Origin: Prauserella aidingensis | GTDB taxonomy: Bacteria > Actinomycetota > Actinomycetes > Mycobacteriales > Pseudonocardiaceae | Length of the DNA: 64,000 nt | NCBI RefSeq assembly: GCF_024171865.1 | Contig: NZ_JAMTCN010000007.1 | Coordinates: forward strand, 62,001-126,000 | Direction of reading: 5' to 3' | Part shown: positions 47,488 through 56,013 of the stretch, in pieces | Layout of the letters: every line of letters begins with the position of its first letter | Position numbering within the stretch: the stretch's first letter is position 1 | Position numbers and translations under genes: made by a program | The notes under the pieces: model-generated | The model's database searches: none | What the model was told of the DNA's origin: nothing | The model's input: only the letters and a program-made list of their open reading frames with translations

Positions 47488-47924
47488 GCGAGCCACACTT
47501 CCGCCCCACGCACACTCGGATCCGGACGTTCAACACCGCCGACACGTATCCCGAGCAGAACCTCGACAACGACCTGTGCCAGGCCGTCGTCGCCGGTGGA
47601 GTGGTGTACCTGCGCGGGCAGGTCGGCCAGGATCTCGACACGCGGGCGAGCGTGGGTACCGGCGACGCGGTGGCCCAGACCCGCAAGGCCATGGCGAACA
47701 TCGCGCAGTTGCTCGACGAGGCGGGTAGCAGCCTCCGCGACGTCGTCAAGATCGTCGTCTACCTGACCGACGTGCGCTATCGCGAGGACGTCTACCGCGA
47801 GATGGGGACGTGGCTGCGTGGTGTCCACCCGGTCTCGACCGGCCTGATCGTGGACGGGCTCGCGCGACCGGAGTGGGTCGTCGAGATCGACGCCACGGCC
47901 GTGGTCAGCGGGGAGGGCCGATGA
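47484..47924 (+). CDS. Rid-family (RidA/YjgF) protein
   Basis: 146 residues. VVYLRGQVGQDLD, AQTRKAMANIAQLLDEAGSSLRDVVKIVVYLTDVR and PEWVVEIDATAVV fit the Rid family. RidA members deaminate reactive enamine/imine intermediates; the conserved Arg of true RidA near the C-terminus is replaced by a PEWVVEIDA context, so this is a Rid1-7 subgroup member, often found in nitrogen-compound degradation operons. Four-base overlaps on both sides. Confidence 0.85.
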   Translation: MSEPHFRPTHTRIRTFNTADTYPEQNLDNDLCQAVVAGGVVYLRGQVGQDLDTRASVGTGDAVAQTRKAMANIAQLLDEAGSSLRDVVKIVVYLTDVRYREDVYREMGTWLRGVHPVSTGLIVDGLARPEWVVEIDATAVVSGEGR

Positions 47925-48595
47925 CCTTCTCGCTCGCCGCCCGCGATCCGGACACGGGCGCGTTCGGCATCGTCGTCAGTTCGTCGAGCCCGGCTGTAGC
48001 GGCCCGGTGCGCGCACGTGCGGGCCGGTGTCGGGGCGGTGACCTCGCAGAACGTCACCAACCCCGACCTGGGACGGGTGGGCCTGGAGGCACTGGCGTCC
48101 GGGGCAGGCCCCGCGGACGCCGTGTGCGCGATGGTTGCCGCCGACGGGTTCCCGGAATACCGCCAGCTGTCGGCAGTGTCGGTGTCGGGAGAGACCGCGG
48201 CACACTCCGGGGCGGAGACGCTCGGCACGCACACGTCGGTCACCGGCGACGCGGCGGTCGTGGCGGGCAACCTGCTCGCCACGGAGTCGGTGGCGCACGC
48301 GATGCTGGGTGGCTACACCGGCAGCCGGGCGGAGGCGTTCGAGGAACGCCTGCTGGACGGCTACGCCGCGGCTCTGGCCGCTGGCGGGGAGGAAGGCCCG
48401 GTGCGGTCGGTGGGACTCGTCGTGGCCGAGGACGTGCCGTGGGCGGTCACCGACCTGCGTGTGGACGACGCGGACGAGCCGTTCGGCGAGCTGCTCCGAC
48501 TCTGGCAGCTGTGGGCTCCGCAGAAGGCCGCCTACCGGCTGCGCGGCCTCGACCCCCGGCGGGCGCCTTCCTACGGCGTGCCGGGAGACGCGTGA
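47921..48595 (+). CDS. DUF1028 protein (Ntn-hydrolase-like)
   Basis: 224 residues. TFSLAARDPDTGAFGIVVSSSSPAVAARC at the N-terminus, GVGAVTSQNVTNPDLG, HTSVTGDAAVVAGNLL and the C-terminal WAVTDLRVDD match DUF1028, a family with an Ntn-hydrolase-type fold and no settled reaction. Such genes often accompany Rid proteins and amidohydrolases. ATG 47921 overlaps the Rid stop; its own stop overlaps the M20 start by one base. Confidence 0.88.
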   Translation: MTFSLAARDPDTGAFGIVVSSSSPAVAARCAHVRAGVGAVTSQNVTNPDLGRVGLEALASGAGPADAVCAMVAADGFPEYRQLSAVSVSGETAAHSGAETLGTHTSVTGDAAVVAGNLLATESVAHAMLGGYTGSRAEAFEERLLDGYAAALAAGGEEGPVRSVGLVVAEDVPWAVTDLRVDDADEPFGELLRLWQLWAPQKAAYRLRGLDPRRAPSYGVPGDA

Positions 48596-49755
48596 TGACG
48601 CGAGAGCTCCGACCCACGGTGTCCGGCGCGGTCGCGGCCGTGGAGGACCGGCTGGTGGCGCTGTCCCACGACCTGCACGCCGCTCCGGAGGTCGCCTGGG
48701 AGGAGGTCCGTTCGAGCGCGCGCGTGGCCGGCGAACTGGCAGACGCCGGATTCGACGTACAGGAACGGTGGTGCGGCCTCGACACGGCCTTTCTCGCCAC
48801 CGCGGGCGGCGGGCCGTTGCACGTCGCGTTGTGCGCAGAGTACGACGCGCTGCCGGGGCTCGGCCACGCGTGCGGGCACAACGTGATCGCCGCGATCTCG
48901 GTGGGTGCGGCACTCGCGCTGGCGCCGCTTGCCGACGATCTCGGCCTGACGGTGCACGTCGCGGGCACGCCCGCCGAGGAAGGTGGCGGCGGCAAGATCG
49001 AACTGCTGGACCGCGGCGGGTTCGACGGGATGCACCTCGCGGCGCTCGTGCATCCGGGTCCGGTCGACGTGGCCGAGGCCGAGCCGTACGCCGTGTCGCA
49101 TTCCCGGGTCAGCTACGAGGGGCGCGCCGCCCATGCGGCCGCCTACCCGGAACGCGGCCTCAATGCGGCCGACGCGTTCACGGTGGCGCAGGTGGCGCTC
49201 GGGCTGCTGCGGCAACAGCTGCCCGCGAGCGTGCGGGTGCACGGGATCGTCACCGAGGCAGGGACCGCACCCAACGCGATCCCCGGGCACGCGGAGGGAC
49301 GGTGGTACGTCCGCGCCTCGGACCTGGACGAGTTGGCGGAGGTGGAGCAGCGGGTGCGGCGGTGCTTCGAGGCCGGGGCGCTGGCCACAGGCTGTGACGT
49401 GTGGGTGGAACCGGAGAGCAAGCCGTACGCGAGTTTCCGCAACGACGCCGAGCTCACAGGGCTGTACGTGACCGCGGCGTCGGAGCTGGGCAGGACGTTC
49501 ACCACGGGTCCCGATGCCCGCATGAACCGTGCCTCGACCGACCTCGGCAACGTCAGCCAGGTGGTCCCCTCGATCCACCCGTACATCGGCATCGACTCGC
49601 TGCCGGCGGTCAACCACCAGGCCGAGTTCGCCGAGGCGGCCGCGGCGCCCGCGGCGGACGTCGCCGTCGTGCAGGGTGGCCAGGCACTGGCACTCACCGT
49701 GGCTCGTGCGGCGGCCGACGACGCGATCCGCACCCGGCTCCTGACCGGGCGGTGA
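48595..49755 (+). CDS. M20-family amidohydrolase
   Basis: 386 residues. Zinc-dependent peptidase/aminoacylase fold. The catalytic domain has ALCAEYDALPGLGHACGHNVI and GTPAEEGGGGKIEL; a dimerisation lid follows with SHSRVSYEGRAAHAAAYPERGLNA. The last metal region is RASTDLGNVSQVVPSIHPYIGI. It is closest to the AbgB/p-aminobenzoyl-glutamate and N-acyl-amino-acid hydrolase group. Last gene of the plus-strand operon; it probably hydrolyses an amide product of the pathway. Confidence 0.9.
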   Translation: MTRELRPTVSGAVAAVEDRLVALSHDLHAAPEVAWEEVRSSARVAGELADAGFDVQERWCGLDTAFLATAGGGPLHVALCAEYDALPGLGHACGHNVIAAISVGAALALAPLADDLGLTVHVAGTPAEEGGGGKIELLDRGGFDGMHLAALVHPGPVDVAEAEPYAVSHSRVSYEGRAAHAAAYPERGLNAADAFTVAQVALGLLRQQLPASVRVHGIVTEAGTAPNAIPGHAEGRWYVRASDLDELAEVEQRVRRCFEAGALATGCDVWVEPESKPYASFRNDAELTGLYVTAASELGRTFTTGPDARMNRASTDLGNVSQVVPSIHPYIGIDSLPAVNHQAEFAEAAAAPAADVAVVQGGQALALTVARAAADDAIRTRLLTGR

Positions 49756-50330
49756 CCCGGGGACACGGTGCCGCGGTGAGCCGACCAGGCCCGTGACGTC
49801 GCGCGACGGTGGCGTGCCTCCGGAACGGAGTGGTGGCGGGCCGTCGGAACGGAGGAGAGAGGACGATCAGGACGCGGAACGCGGCGTTCATCCGGCCGAG
49901 GCGGTTGCGCCGGGGAATACGCGTGCCGATCATCCGGTTGAATCATCATGAGGGGCACACGAACGCGTGGCGCGAACGAGATGCCCTACCCGTTGACCGG
50001 TGCGCCCCGGCAGCTGGGTGTCCCGTGGCACGCGCCGGTGGACGCCGCGATGCTCAGGCCTTCCTGACCGAGATCGCGAACGTCGATGCGGGCCCAACTA
50101 CCAGACACGCATGGTGGCCAGGTTGCCGGAGGACCGGCTCACCGAGCTTCGTGACAGGCCGGCCGCGCTGCTCGAGGGGACGAGGAGACCGCCACAGAGG
50201 CCGCCGTCGATACCGCGATGCACCTGGCCGTGTACCCGAGCCGGTAAACGGGTCGGCGAATCGGGCGGAACGTGGGACGATGGACGGGAAGGCGCCGCGA
50301 GCGCGGCGACGACATCCGACATGGAGGCTT
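49756..50330. other. Intergenic region before hflX, possible coding relic
   Basis: 575 bp with no convincing intact gene. Around 50090-50250 short frames read like fragments of a decayed gene (YQTRMVARLPEDRLTELRDRP in one frame, ETATEAAVDTAMHLAVYPSR in another), but I cannot name a family. GGAGG at about 50322-50327 serves the hflX GTG start. Confidence 0.35.
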
Positions 50331-51818
50331 GTGAGTAACCGGAATCGCGGCGACGTGCTGACGTCGCAGGCGGACCTGTCCGCCGACACGCTGGACGAGG
50401 TGTTCGACGACGCACCGTCGACCGGCGAACTGGAGCTCGAGGACCGCGCCTCGCTGCGCAGGGTCGCCGGGCTCTCCACCGAACTGTCCGACATCACCGA
50501 GGTCGAGAACCGGCAGCTGCGGCTCGAGCGCGTCGTGCTCGTCGGCGTGTGGACCGAAGGTACGGCCGCCCAGTCCGAGGCCTCCCTCGAGGAACTCGCC
50601 AGGCTCGCCGAGACGGCCGGCTCCACGGTGCTCGAAGGACTCGTGCAACGGCGCAACCGCCCCGACCCGGCGACGTACGTGGGCTCGGGGAAGGTCCGCG
50701 AACTTGCCGACATCGTCGTCGCCACCGGTGCGGACACCGTCATCTGCGACGGTGAGCTCTCGCCCGGCCAGCTCCGCCAGCTCGAGGACAAGCTCAACGT
50801 CAAGGTCGTCGACCGCACGGCCCTGATCCTCGACATCTTCGCCCAGCACGCGCGGTCGAAGGAAGGAAAGGCCCAGGTCGAGCTGGCGCAGCTGCAGTAC
50901 CTCATCCCGCGACTGCGCGGGTGGGGTGACACGTTGTCCCGGCAGGCCGGTGGTCGCGCCGGCAGCAACGGCGGCGTGGGCCTGCGCGGACCCGGTGAGA
51001 CGAAGCTCGAGATCGACCGCAGGCGCATCAGCAAGCGCGTCGCCAAGTTGCGGCGCGAGATCTCGGCGATGGACACCATCCGCGAGACCAAACGCGGCCG
51101 CCGCATGGCGAACGACGTGCCGAGCGTGGCGATCGTCGGCTACACCAACGCCGGCAAGTCCAGCCTGCTCAACGCGGTGACCGACGCAGGCGTCCTGGTC
51201 GAGGACGCCCTGTTCGCCACGCTCGATCCCACGACCCGTCGTTCCGTCACACCCGACGGCAGGGCCTACACCCTGACCGACACCGTCGGGTTCGTCCGGC
51301 ACCTGCCGCACCAACTCGTCGACGCGTTCCGTTCGACCCTCGACGAGGCCGCCGACGCCGACCTGCTGCTGCACGTCGTCGACGGCTCCGACCCCGCGCC
51401 CGAGGAACAGGTGCAGGCCGTGCGGACCGTGCTCGCCGAGATCGGCAGCAAACGGTCCGAGTCACTGCCGCAGGAGCTGATCGTCATCAACAAGGCGGAC
51501 GCCGCCGACGCGGTGTCATTGGCGCGCCTGCGGCACCTGCTGCCCGACGCACACGTCGTGTCGGCCCGCACCCAGGAGGGCGTCGAGAAGCTGGTCGCCG
51601 CGATGGCGGACCGACTGCCGCGGCCCGAGACACTCGTCGACGTGCTCGTGCCGTACGCGCGGGGCGAACTCGTCGCCCGCGCGCACTCCGAAGGTGAGGT
51701 GCTGACCGAGGACCACACCGCCGACGGCACCCGCCTGTGCGCACGCGTGCACGCCGACCTGGCAGGCGCGCTCGAGCCCTACCGCACCGCGGCCGAGGGC
51801 GCCGCCGACCCGGCCTGA
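50331..51818 (+). CDS. hflX: GTPase HflX
   Basis: 495 residues. Ribosome-binding GTPase that splits stalled 70S or 100S ribosomes under stress. The N-terminal domain carries GLVQRRNRPDPATYVGSGKVREL; the linker has RLRGWGDTLSRQAGG and GPGETKLEIDRRRI. G-domain motifs are GYTNAGKSSLLNA (G1), DTVGFVRHLPH (G3) and VINKAD (G4). GTG 50331 with GGAGG 4-8 bases upstream is chosen over longer in-frame starts, which run into sequence without family likeness. Confidence 0.95.
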   Translation: MSNRNRGDVLTSQADLSADTLDEVFDDAPSTGELELEDRASLRRVAGLSTELSDITEVENRQLRLERVVLVGVWTEGTAAQSEASLEELARLAETAGSTVLEGLVQRRNRPDPATYVGSGKVRELADIVVATGADTVICDGELSPGQLRQLEDKLNVKVVDRTALILDIFAQHARSKEGKAQVELAQLQYLIPRLRGWGDTLSRQAGGRAGSNGGVGLRGPGETKLEIDRRRISKRVAKLRREISAMDTIRETKRGRRMANDVPSVAIVGYTNAGKSSLLNAVTDAGVLVEDALFATLDPTTRRSVTPDGRAYTLTDTVGFVRHLPHQLVDAFRSTLDEAADADLLLHVVDGSDPAPEEQVQAVRTVLAEIGSKRSESLPQELIVINKADAADAVSLARLRHLLPDAHVVSARTQEGVEKLVAAMADRLPRPETLVDVLVPYARGELVARAHSEGEVLTEDHTADGTRLCARVHADLAGALEPYRTAAEGAADPA

Positions 51819-51840
51819 CGGCGCCGCGCCCCGAACAGCA

Positions 51841-53175
51841 GTGCGCCGTCGTTCACCGAACCCTCGGCCGGAGCGCCGTCGGACGGGCCGTCGGGGAGCG
51901 GCGCGTCACCGGGTGGCCGGTCGAGGAGCACAGCCCCGCCGAACAGCGGAATCCCGGGCGGGCCGGCTCCGGCTGAGACACCGACGTCCGGGGCCCCGCC
52001 GCCGGGGACGGATCGGCGGGGCCGTGGTGGCCGCGTCGATCGTCGCCCTGAGCGGCGCCGTCGCGCCTGCCGTGGCCCGCGCCGCGCCGACCGCTGAAGC
52101 GCGGCAGCCCACCCCGCCTGCTCCGGAAACGGTGTGCCGCCTCGACGACCCCACGCTCGCCGAGGTCTCAGGACTCGTCGCCGACGACGACCGGTGGTAC
52201 GCCGTCAACGACGGCGGGACGGACGTGCGCGTCCACGTGATCGACCGGAACTGCGCGGTCTCCGACGTGCTCACCGACCCGACCGACCCGTACGACGTCG
52301 AAGACCTGGCGCGGGCGGCCGACGGCACATTCTGGCTGGCAGACGTCGGCGACAACCGGGGCGAGCGGGACACCGTGGCGCTGCACGCACTGCGTCCCGG
52401 GCACGAGTCGACCCTGTACCGGCTGACCTACCCCGACGGGGCGCACGACGCGGAGGCCCTCGTCCTCGACCGGGACGGCACCCCGCACATCGTCACGAAG
52501 AGCATGACCGGCACGTCGGCCGTGTACCGGCCGGCCGCGCCGCTGCGGAGTCCGGGTCCGACACCGCTCGAGAAGGTCGGCACCGTGAGCGTCACACCCA
52601 CCGCGACCCGGGGCGGCCCGGTCGGCGTCGCCGGATCCCTGCTCATCACCGGCGGCGCGACGAGTCGCGACGGCCGGGTCGTCGCACTGCGCACCTACAC
52701 GGACGCGTACCTGTATCCCGCACCGGACGGCGACGTCGTCGCCGCGCTGAAGCGCGACCCGGTGCGGGTCCCCCTGCCCGGCGAACCGCAGGGGGAAGCG
52801 ATCGCCTTTGCGCCCGACGGCGCACTCGTGTCCGCGAGCGAAGGTGTCGGCAACCCGATACGCGTCGTACCGGGAGCGGCCGCACTGGTCAGCGGCGGGT
52901 CGGGCGACAACGGTCCCGGAGACGGCGGTCCGGGCGACGGCGGTCCCGGAGAGGACGGGTCGAGTACGGCCGAGGACGGAACCGGCGCCGACTCGCACCA
53001 CGGAGCGAACCCGTCCGGATCTGACGGCGCCGGCAGCCGGGACCGGGAGGCCACTGCCGGGGCCCAGCGGCAGGACGATGCCCCGGACCTTCCACTCGGG
53101 CCCGTAGGGGCGGGAATCGCCGCGGTCGTGCTGGTGGCAGCGTCGGTCGTGGCCGTCCGCCGCCGTCGGCGGTGA
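51841..53175 (+). CDS. Exported, C-terminally anchored propeller-like protein
   Basis: 444 residues at the longest reading; the true start may be GTG 51913 or later. A signal-like segment (GGAVVAASIVALSGAVAPAVARA) precedes a region of about 280 residues with repeated beta patterns (LAEVSGLVADDDRWYAVND, VEDLARAADGTFWLADVGDNRGERD, GAHDAEALVLDRDGTPHIVTK, PQGEAIAFAPDGALVSASEG) like a beta-propeller of the esterase-like/PE-PGRS-NHL type. A Gly/Asp-rich linker and a final membrane span with RRRRR follow, suggesting surface anchoring. Function unknown. Confidence 0.75.
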   Translation: MRRRSPNPRPERRRTGRRGAARHRVAGRGAQPRRTAESRAGRLRLRHRRPGPRRRGRIGGAVVAASIVALSGAVAPAVARAAPTAEARQPTPPAPETVCRLDDPTLAEVSGLVADDDRWYAVNDGGTDVRVHVIDRNCAVSDVLTDPTDPYDVEDLARAADGTFWLADVGDNRGERDTVALHALRPGHESTLYRLTYPDGAHDAEALVLDRDGTPHIVTKSMTGTSAVYRPAAPLRSPGPTPLEKVGTVSVTPTATRGGPVGVAGSLLITGGATSRDGRVVALRTYTDAYLYPAPDGDVVAALKRDPVRVPLPGEPQGEAIAFAPDGALVSASEGVGNPIRVVPGAAALVSGGSGDNGPGDGGPGDGGPGEDGSSTAEDGTGADSHHGANPSGSDGAGSRDREATAGAQRQDDAPDLPLGPVGAGIAAVVLVAASVVAVRRRRR

Positions 53176-53371
53176 GCTCGGCCCCCGCTTCGGCCCGAGG
53201 ACACGGAGTCCTGCTCCGGGCCGATCACCGGAGCCCGATGATGCGCACCGAGGATCCGCCGCCGATGTCCCGACGTCGAGGGCCCGAACCCGAGGACCCG
53301 GCACCGAGGACCCGAACCCGAGGACACCGGCCCGGTGACACGGTGCCGTCCACGGCTGGGTCCCGCCGCTG

Positions 53372-54076
53372 TCACAGCCGGCGCAGGACCGCGACCACCT
53401 TGCCGAGGATCTGCGCGTCGTCACCGGGGATCGGTTCGTACGCCTCGTTGTGCGGGAGCAGCCAGATGTGGCCGTCCTTGCGCTTGAACGTCTTGACGGT
53501 CGCCTCACCGTCGATCATGGCGGCGACGATCTCACCGTTCTCCGCGTCCTCCTGCTGGCGGACGACGACCCAGTCCCCGTCGGTGATGGCCGCATCGACC
53601 ATCGAATCGCCGGTGACGCTGAGCAGGAACAGATTTCCTTCGCCGACCAGGTCCTTGGGGAGGGGGAAGACGTCCTCGACGGCCTGTTCGGCCAGCACCG
53701 GGCCACCGGCCGCGATGCGGCCCAGGATCGGCACGAACGCCGGGGTGGGCCTGTCCTCGGACGGGTTCAGCTTCGAGATCGACTCGGTCGTCAGCATGCC
53801 CACCGCGCGCGGCCGGTTCGGGTCTCGTCGCAGGTAGCCCTTGCGCTGCAGAGCTCCCAGCTGATGGTGCACCGACGAGGTCGACGTCAGGCCGACGGCC
53901 TCGCCGATCTCGCGGACGCTCGGCGGGTAGCCGTAGCGGTCCACCCACCAGCGGATGACGGCCAGGACGCGCTGCTGTCGCGGGGTGAGGCCTTCTTCGG
54001 TGACCTCCGGCAGGTCGTGGACAGTGCTGCCGGGACCACGCTTGCCGCCGGTCTCGTCGTGGGTCTTGCGTGCCAC
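53372..54076 (-). CDS. lexA: LexA repressor
   Basis: 234 residues. SOS repressor that self-cleaves when RecA is activated. The N-terminal winged helix has [35 protein letters not shown], the cleavage site Ala-Gly is in [12 protein letters not shown], catalytic Ser is in [12 protein letters not shown] and Lys in [14 protein letters not shown] 54074-54076 is preceded by GGGAGG. Two SOS boxes lie in the intergenic region shared with the divergent LysM gene, so lexA is likely autoregulated. Confidence 0.97.
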   Translation of the reverse strand: MARKTHDETGGKRGPGSTVHDLPEVTEEGLTPRQQRVLAVIRWWVDRYGYPPSVREIGEAVGLTSTSSVHHQLGALQRKGYLRRDPNRPRAVGMLTTESISKLNPSEDRPTPAFVPILGRIAAGGPVLAEQAVEDVFPLPKDLVGEGNLFLLSVTGDSMVDAAITDGDWVVVRQQEDAENGEIVAAMIDGEATVKTFKRKDGHIWLLPHNEAYEPIPGDDAQILGKVVAVLRRL

Positions 54077-54259
54077 CGTGTCGCCTCCCAGTCGCGGGCA
54101 GCGGATACGGCTGCCCGGTGATCGCGGTGCCGCATGGCACCGCGTCTCGTCGTGTGCTGTGTCGTCGTGCGCTCTGTCGTGTCCGGCGAGCCGCGACAGG
54201 CCGTGATGGCCGAATGGCACGCCGTACATCTCCGACGCTAGCCTCCCCGACCGCGAATC

Positions 54260-54275
54260 TCAAACATCTGTTCGA
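54260..54275. promoter_or_regulatory. SOS box 1 (lexA side)
   Basis: TCAAACATCTGTTCGA matches the actinobacterial LexA operator TCGAACNNNNGTTCGA at 11 of 12 fixed positions (A for G at position 3). It lies about 184 bp upstream of the lexA start codon. Confidence 0.75.
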
Positions 54276-54339
54276 GGGACACGCCGTGCGGCTCTCGATT
54301 TTGTCGGACCCGGGTGGTACACATCGTACAGGCGTTCGA

Positions 54340-54355
54340 TCGATCGGATGTTCGA
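54340..54355. promoter_or_regulatory. SOS box 2 (LysM-gene side)
   Basis: TCGATCGGATGTTCGA matches TCGAACNNNNGTTCGA at 11 of 12 fixed positions (T for A at position 5). It ends 10 bases before the LysM-protein start codon, so bound LexA would block that gene. Confidence 0.7.
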
Positions 54356-54365
54356 GGAGGTGGCC

Positions 54366-55013
54366 ATGTCGATCGTACTGCAGCGGGAGCAGTCGCTGGA
54401 GGGTGGGCATGCGAGGTATAGCAGGTCGGGCCGGCGGGCCGGGCGGGACGGGTCCGCTGGGTCGGCCCGCGTTCCCTCGATGGGGGATCGCAGTCGGCGC
54501 GAAAGGAAGGACGCCGCTCCCGGGCGAGTCGGCGGCGCGCCCGGGGTGCGCGCCGAGTGCACGGTGGCGACGGCGACGGGCGGACGCGTTCGCGAGGGGC
54601 GAACGACCCGCTGGGTCCGGGTCGTACCCGCGGAGTCGCGCCGCCCGCCGACACGGAGTGGGCCGGTGCGGCCGCGCGCCCGGATCCCGGTGCGCGCGTG
54701 CTCGCGGGCACGGATCACAACACAGGGGTGGCTCCTGATCGCCGTGGCGGTGGGCGTGTTCTCCTTCGCGGTGACGGTCGGGTTGTTGGCCCATGCGCTC
54801 GCCGCGGCCGGTGGTTCCGGTGACGGCGCCGCGGTTCCGGCGGACACGGCGGTCGTGTCGGTCGGTGCGGGGGAGTCGTTGTGGGACGTCGCGGAGTCGG
54901 CGGCACCCGAGGCGGATCCGGCCGCCGTGGTGGCGCGCATCCGGGAACTCAACGATCTGGCGGAAGGTGCGGTGAGCGCGGGTGTCCCGTTGGTGGTTCC
55001 CGTCGGGTCGTGA
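54366..55013 (+). CDS. SOS-controlled LysM membrane protein (ChiZ/DivS-like)
   Basis: 215 residues. A long Arg/Gly-rich cytosolic N-terminus (about 1-115) is followed by one membrane span (WLLIAVAVGVFSFAVTVGLLAHALA) and a short external LysM-like domain (VSVGAGESLWDVAESAAPEADPAAVVARIRELNDL). Divergent placement from lexA and the SOS box at its start match the actinobacterial SOS cell-division inhibitors (Rv2719c/ChiZ, DivS) by position and topology; sequence identity was not tested. ATG 54366 with GGAGG at 54356-54360 is used; the upstream ATG 54348 lies inside the SOS box. Confidence 0.78.
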   Translation: MSIVLQREQSLEGGHARYSRSGRRAGRDGSAGSARVPSMGDRSRRERKDAAPGRVGGAPGVRAECTVATATGGRVREGRTTRWVRVVPAESRRPPTRSGPVRPRARIPVRACSRARITTQGWLLIAVAVGVFSFAVTVGLLAHALAAAGGSGDGAAVPADTAVVSVGAGESLWDVAESAAPEADPAAVVARIRELNDLAEGAVSAGVPLVVPVGS

Positions 55014-55162
55014 CCGTGTCGGCCGCCCCGGTCGGTCTTCCTGCGTTTTCCGGAGGCCTCGCCCGGGTCAGCTCCCCCGTGGCGGTGAGCTATGTCGGTG
55101 ATCACTCCCCGGATGGCTGTGTCAACTTGCGCGGCGGGTGGGTGCACTCCTACAGTCAACCC

Positions 55163-55208
55163 CCACATCTAGTAGTTACACGGCTGTAGTTGGTCCACAA
55201 ATTGGGGT
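55163..55208. promoter_or_regulatory. Candidate pair of NrdR boxes
   Basis: CCACATCTAGTAGT (55163-55176) and CCACAAATTGGGGT (55195-55208) start 32 bp apart, three helical turns, the arrangement used by NrdR on ribonucleotide reductase promoters. The first resembles the streptomycete box CACTACATCTAGTGT (from memory); the second is weaker. Autoregulation of nrdR-nrdJ is inferred. Confidence 0.5.
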
Positions 55209-55263
55209 AAACTCGAACAGGGTTATCCACAGCTCGTCGGCCTTCGCCCACCGGGTATCCACA
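55191..55263 (+). promoter_or_regulatory. Cluster of DnaA-box-like sites
   Basis: TTATCCACA (55223-55231) is a perfect DnaA box. GTATCCACA (55255-55263) and TGGTCCACA (55191-55199) each differ by one base from accepted forms. All three are in the same orientation within 73 bp, and the leftmost overlaps the second candidate NrdR box. Confidence 0.6.
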
Positions 55264-55267
55264 GATT

Positions 55268-55291
55268 GATCACCAGGACGACCTGGTGATC
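55268..55291. other. Perfect 10-bp hairpin in the nrdR leader
   Basis: GATCACCAGG and CCTGGTGATC flank the tetraloop ACGA. There is no T-tract, and it lies about 180 bases before the nrdR start. It could be an RNA structural element or a protein site. Confidence 0.55.
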
Positions 55292-55472
55292 GACAGTCCT
55301 CGCCGCATCGTCACGACCGAGCTCGTCATCGGTCTCAGCGGGATCGGCGGGGTGATCGAGAGTCGTCGGCGGTGCGTCGGAACGCATCGCCCTGCCGGTG
55401 TCACGGGACGTGGTCCGGCGATGGTCGCGGCGCACAGTGCGCCGGCGCCTGTGAAGGGGAGGTGGTTCGGTC

Positions 55473-55934
55473 ATGCGATGCCCGTTCTGCAGGCATGCCG
55501 ATTCCCGCGTCGTCGATTCTCGTGAGGTGGACGAGGGACAGGCGATCCGGCGACGGCGTTCGTGCTCGAAGTGCGGCCGCCGGTTCACGACCTCGGAGTC
55601 GATGGTGCTCGCCGTCGTCAAACGCTCCGGGGTGACGGAACAGTTCAGCAGGGACAAGGTCATCCGAGGCGTACACCGGGCCTGTCAGGGCCGTCCGGTC
55701 GACGACGACGCGCTGCAACAACTCGCGCAACGCGTCGAGGAGTCGATCAGGGCCGCGGGCGTGGCGGAGATCCCGAGTCACGAGGTCGGACTGGCGATCC
55801 TCGGGCCCCTGCGCGAACTCGACGCTGTGGCGTATCTGAGGTTCGCGAGCGTTTACCGCGCGTTCTCCTCCATCGAGGACTTCGAGAAGGAGATCACGGA
55901 CCTTCGCCAGGCGATTGCGGATTCGGTCGACTGA
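55473..55934 (+). CDS. nrdR: Transcriptional repressor NrdR
   Basis: 153 residues. Zinc-ribbon and ATP-cone repressor of ribonucleotide reductase genes. Zinc ligands are in [17 protein letters not shown] and [10 protein letters not shown]; the ATP-cone follows ([27 protein letters not shown]). It precedes nrdJ in an apparent operon, as in other actinomycetes, with candidate NrdR boxes upstream. Confidence 0.96.
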   Translation: MRCPFCRHADSRVVDSREVDEGQAIRRRRSCSKCGRRFTTSESMVLAVVKRSGVTEQFSRDKVIRGVHRACQGRPVDDDALQQLAQRVEESIRAAGVAEIPSHEVGLAILGPLRELDAVAYLRFASVYRAFSSIEDFEKEITDLRQAIADSVD

Positions 55935-56013
55935 GGACCTCGGTCGACAGTGGGAGTAGATGCGGACGACGCCACGGCGTCGCCGCTTGGTGCCAATCGC
56001 GGGAGTGGGAGTC

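Larger units (their letters stand above)
55014..55472. other. Intergenic/leader region of nrdR-nrdJ
   Basis: 459 bp, no gene seen. Its left half is comparatively AT-rich (55150-55270) and holds the candidate NrdR boxes, three DnaA-box-like sites and a perfect 10-bp stem hairpin (see separate entries). The right half (55292-55472) looks like an untranslated leader. Confidence 0.5.

Noticed and set aside
54348-54365. Upstream ATG start for the LysM protein
   Set aside because: That ATG lies inside SOS box 2 and has no ribosome site; ATG 54366 follows GGAGG at the right distance.
55935-56013. Cobalamin riboswitch before nrdJ (and in 6430-6545 before eutB)
   Set aside because: Both enzymes need B12, but the gaps are too short and no B12-box-like sequence was found.
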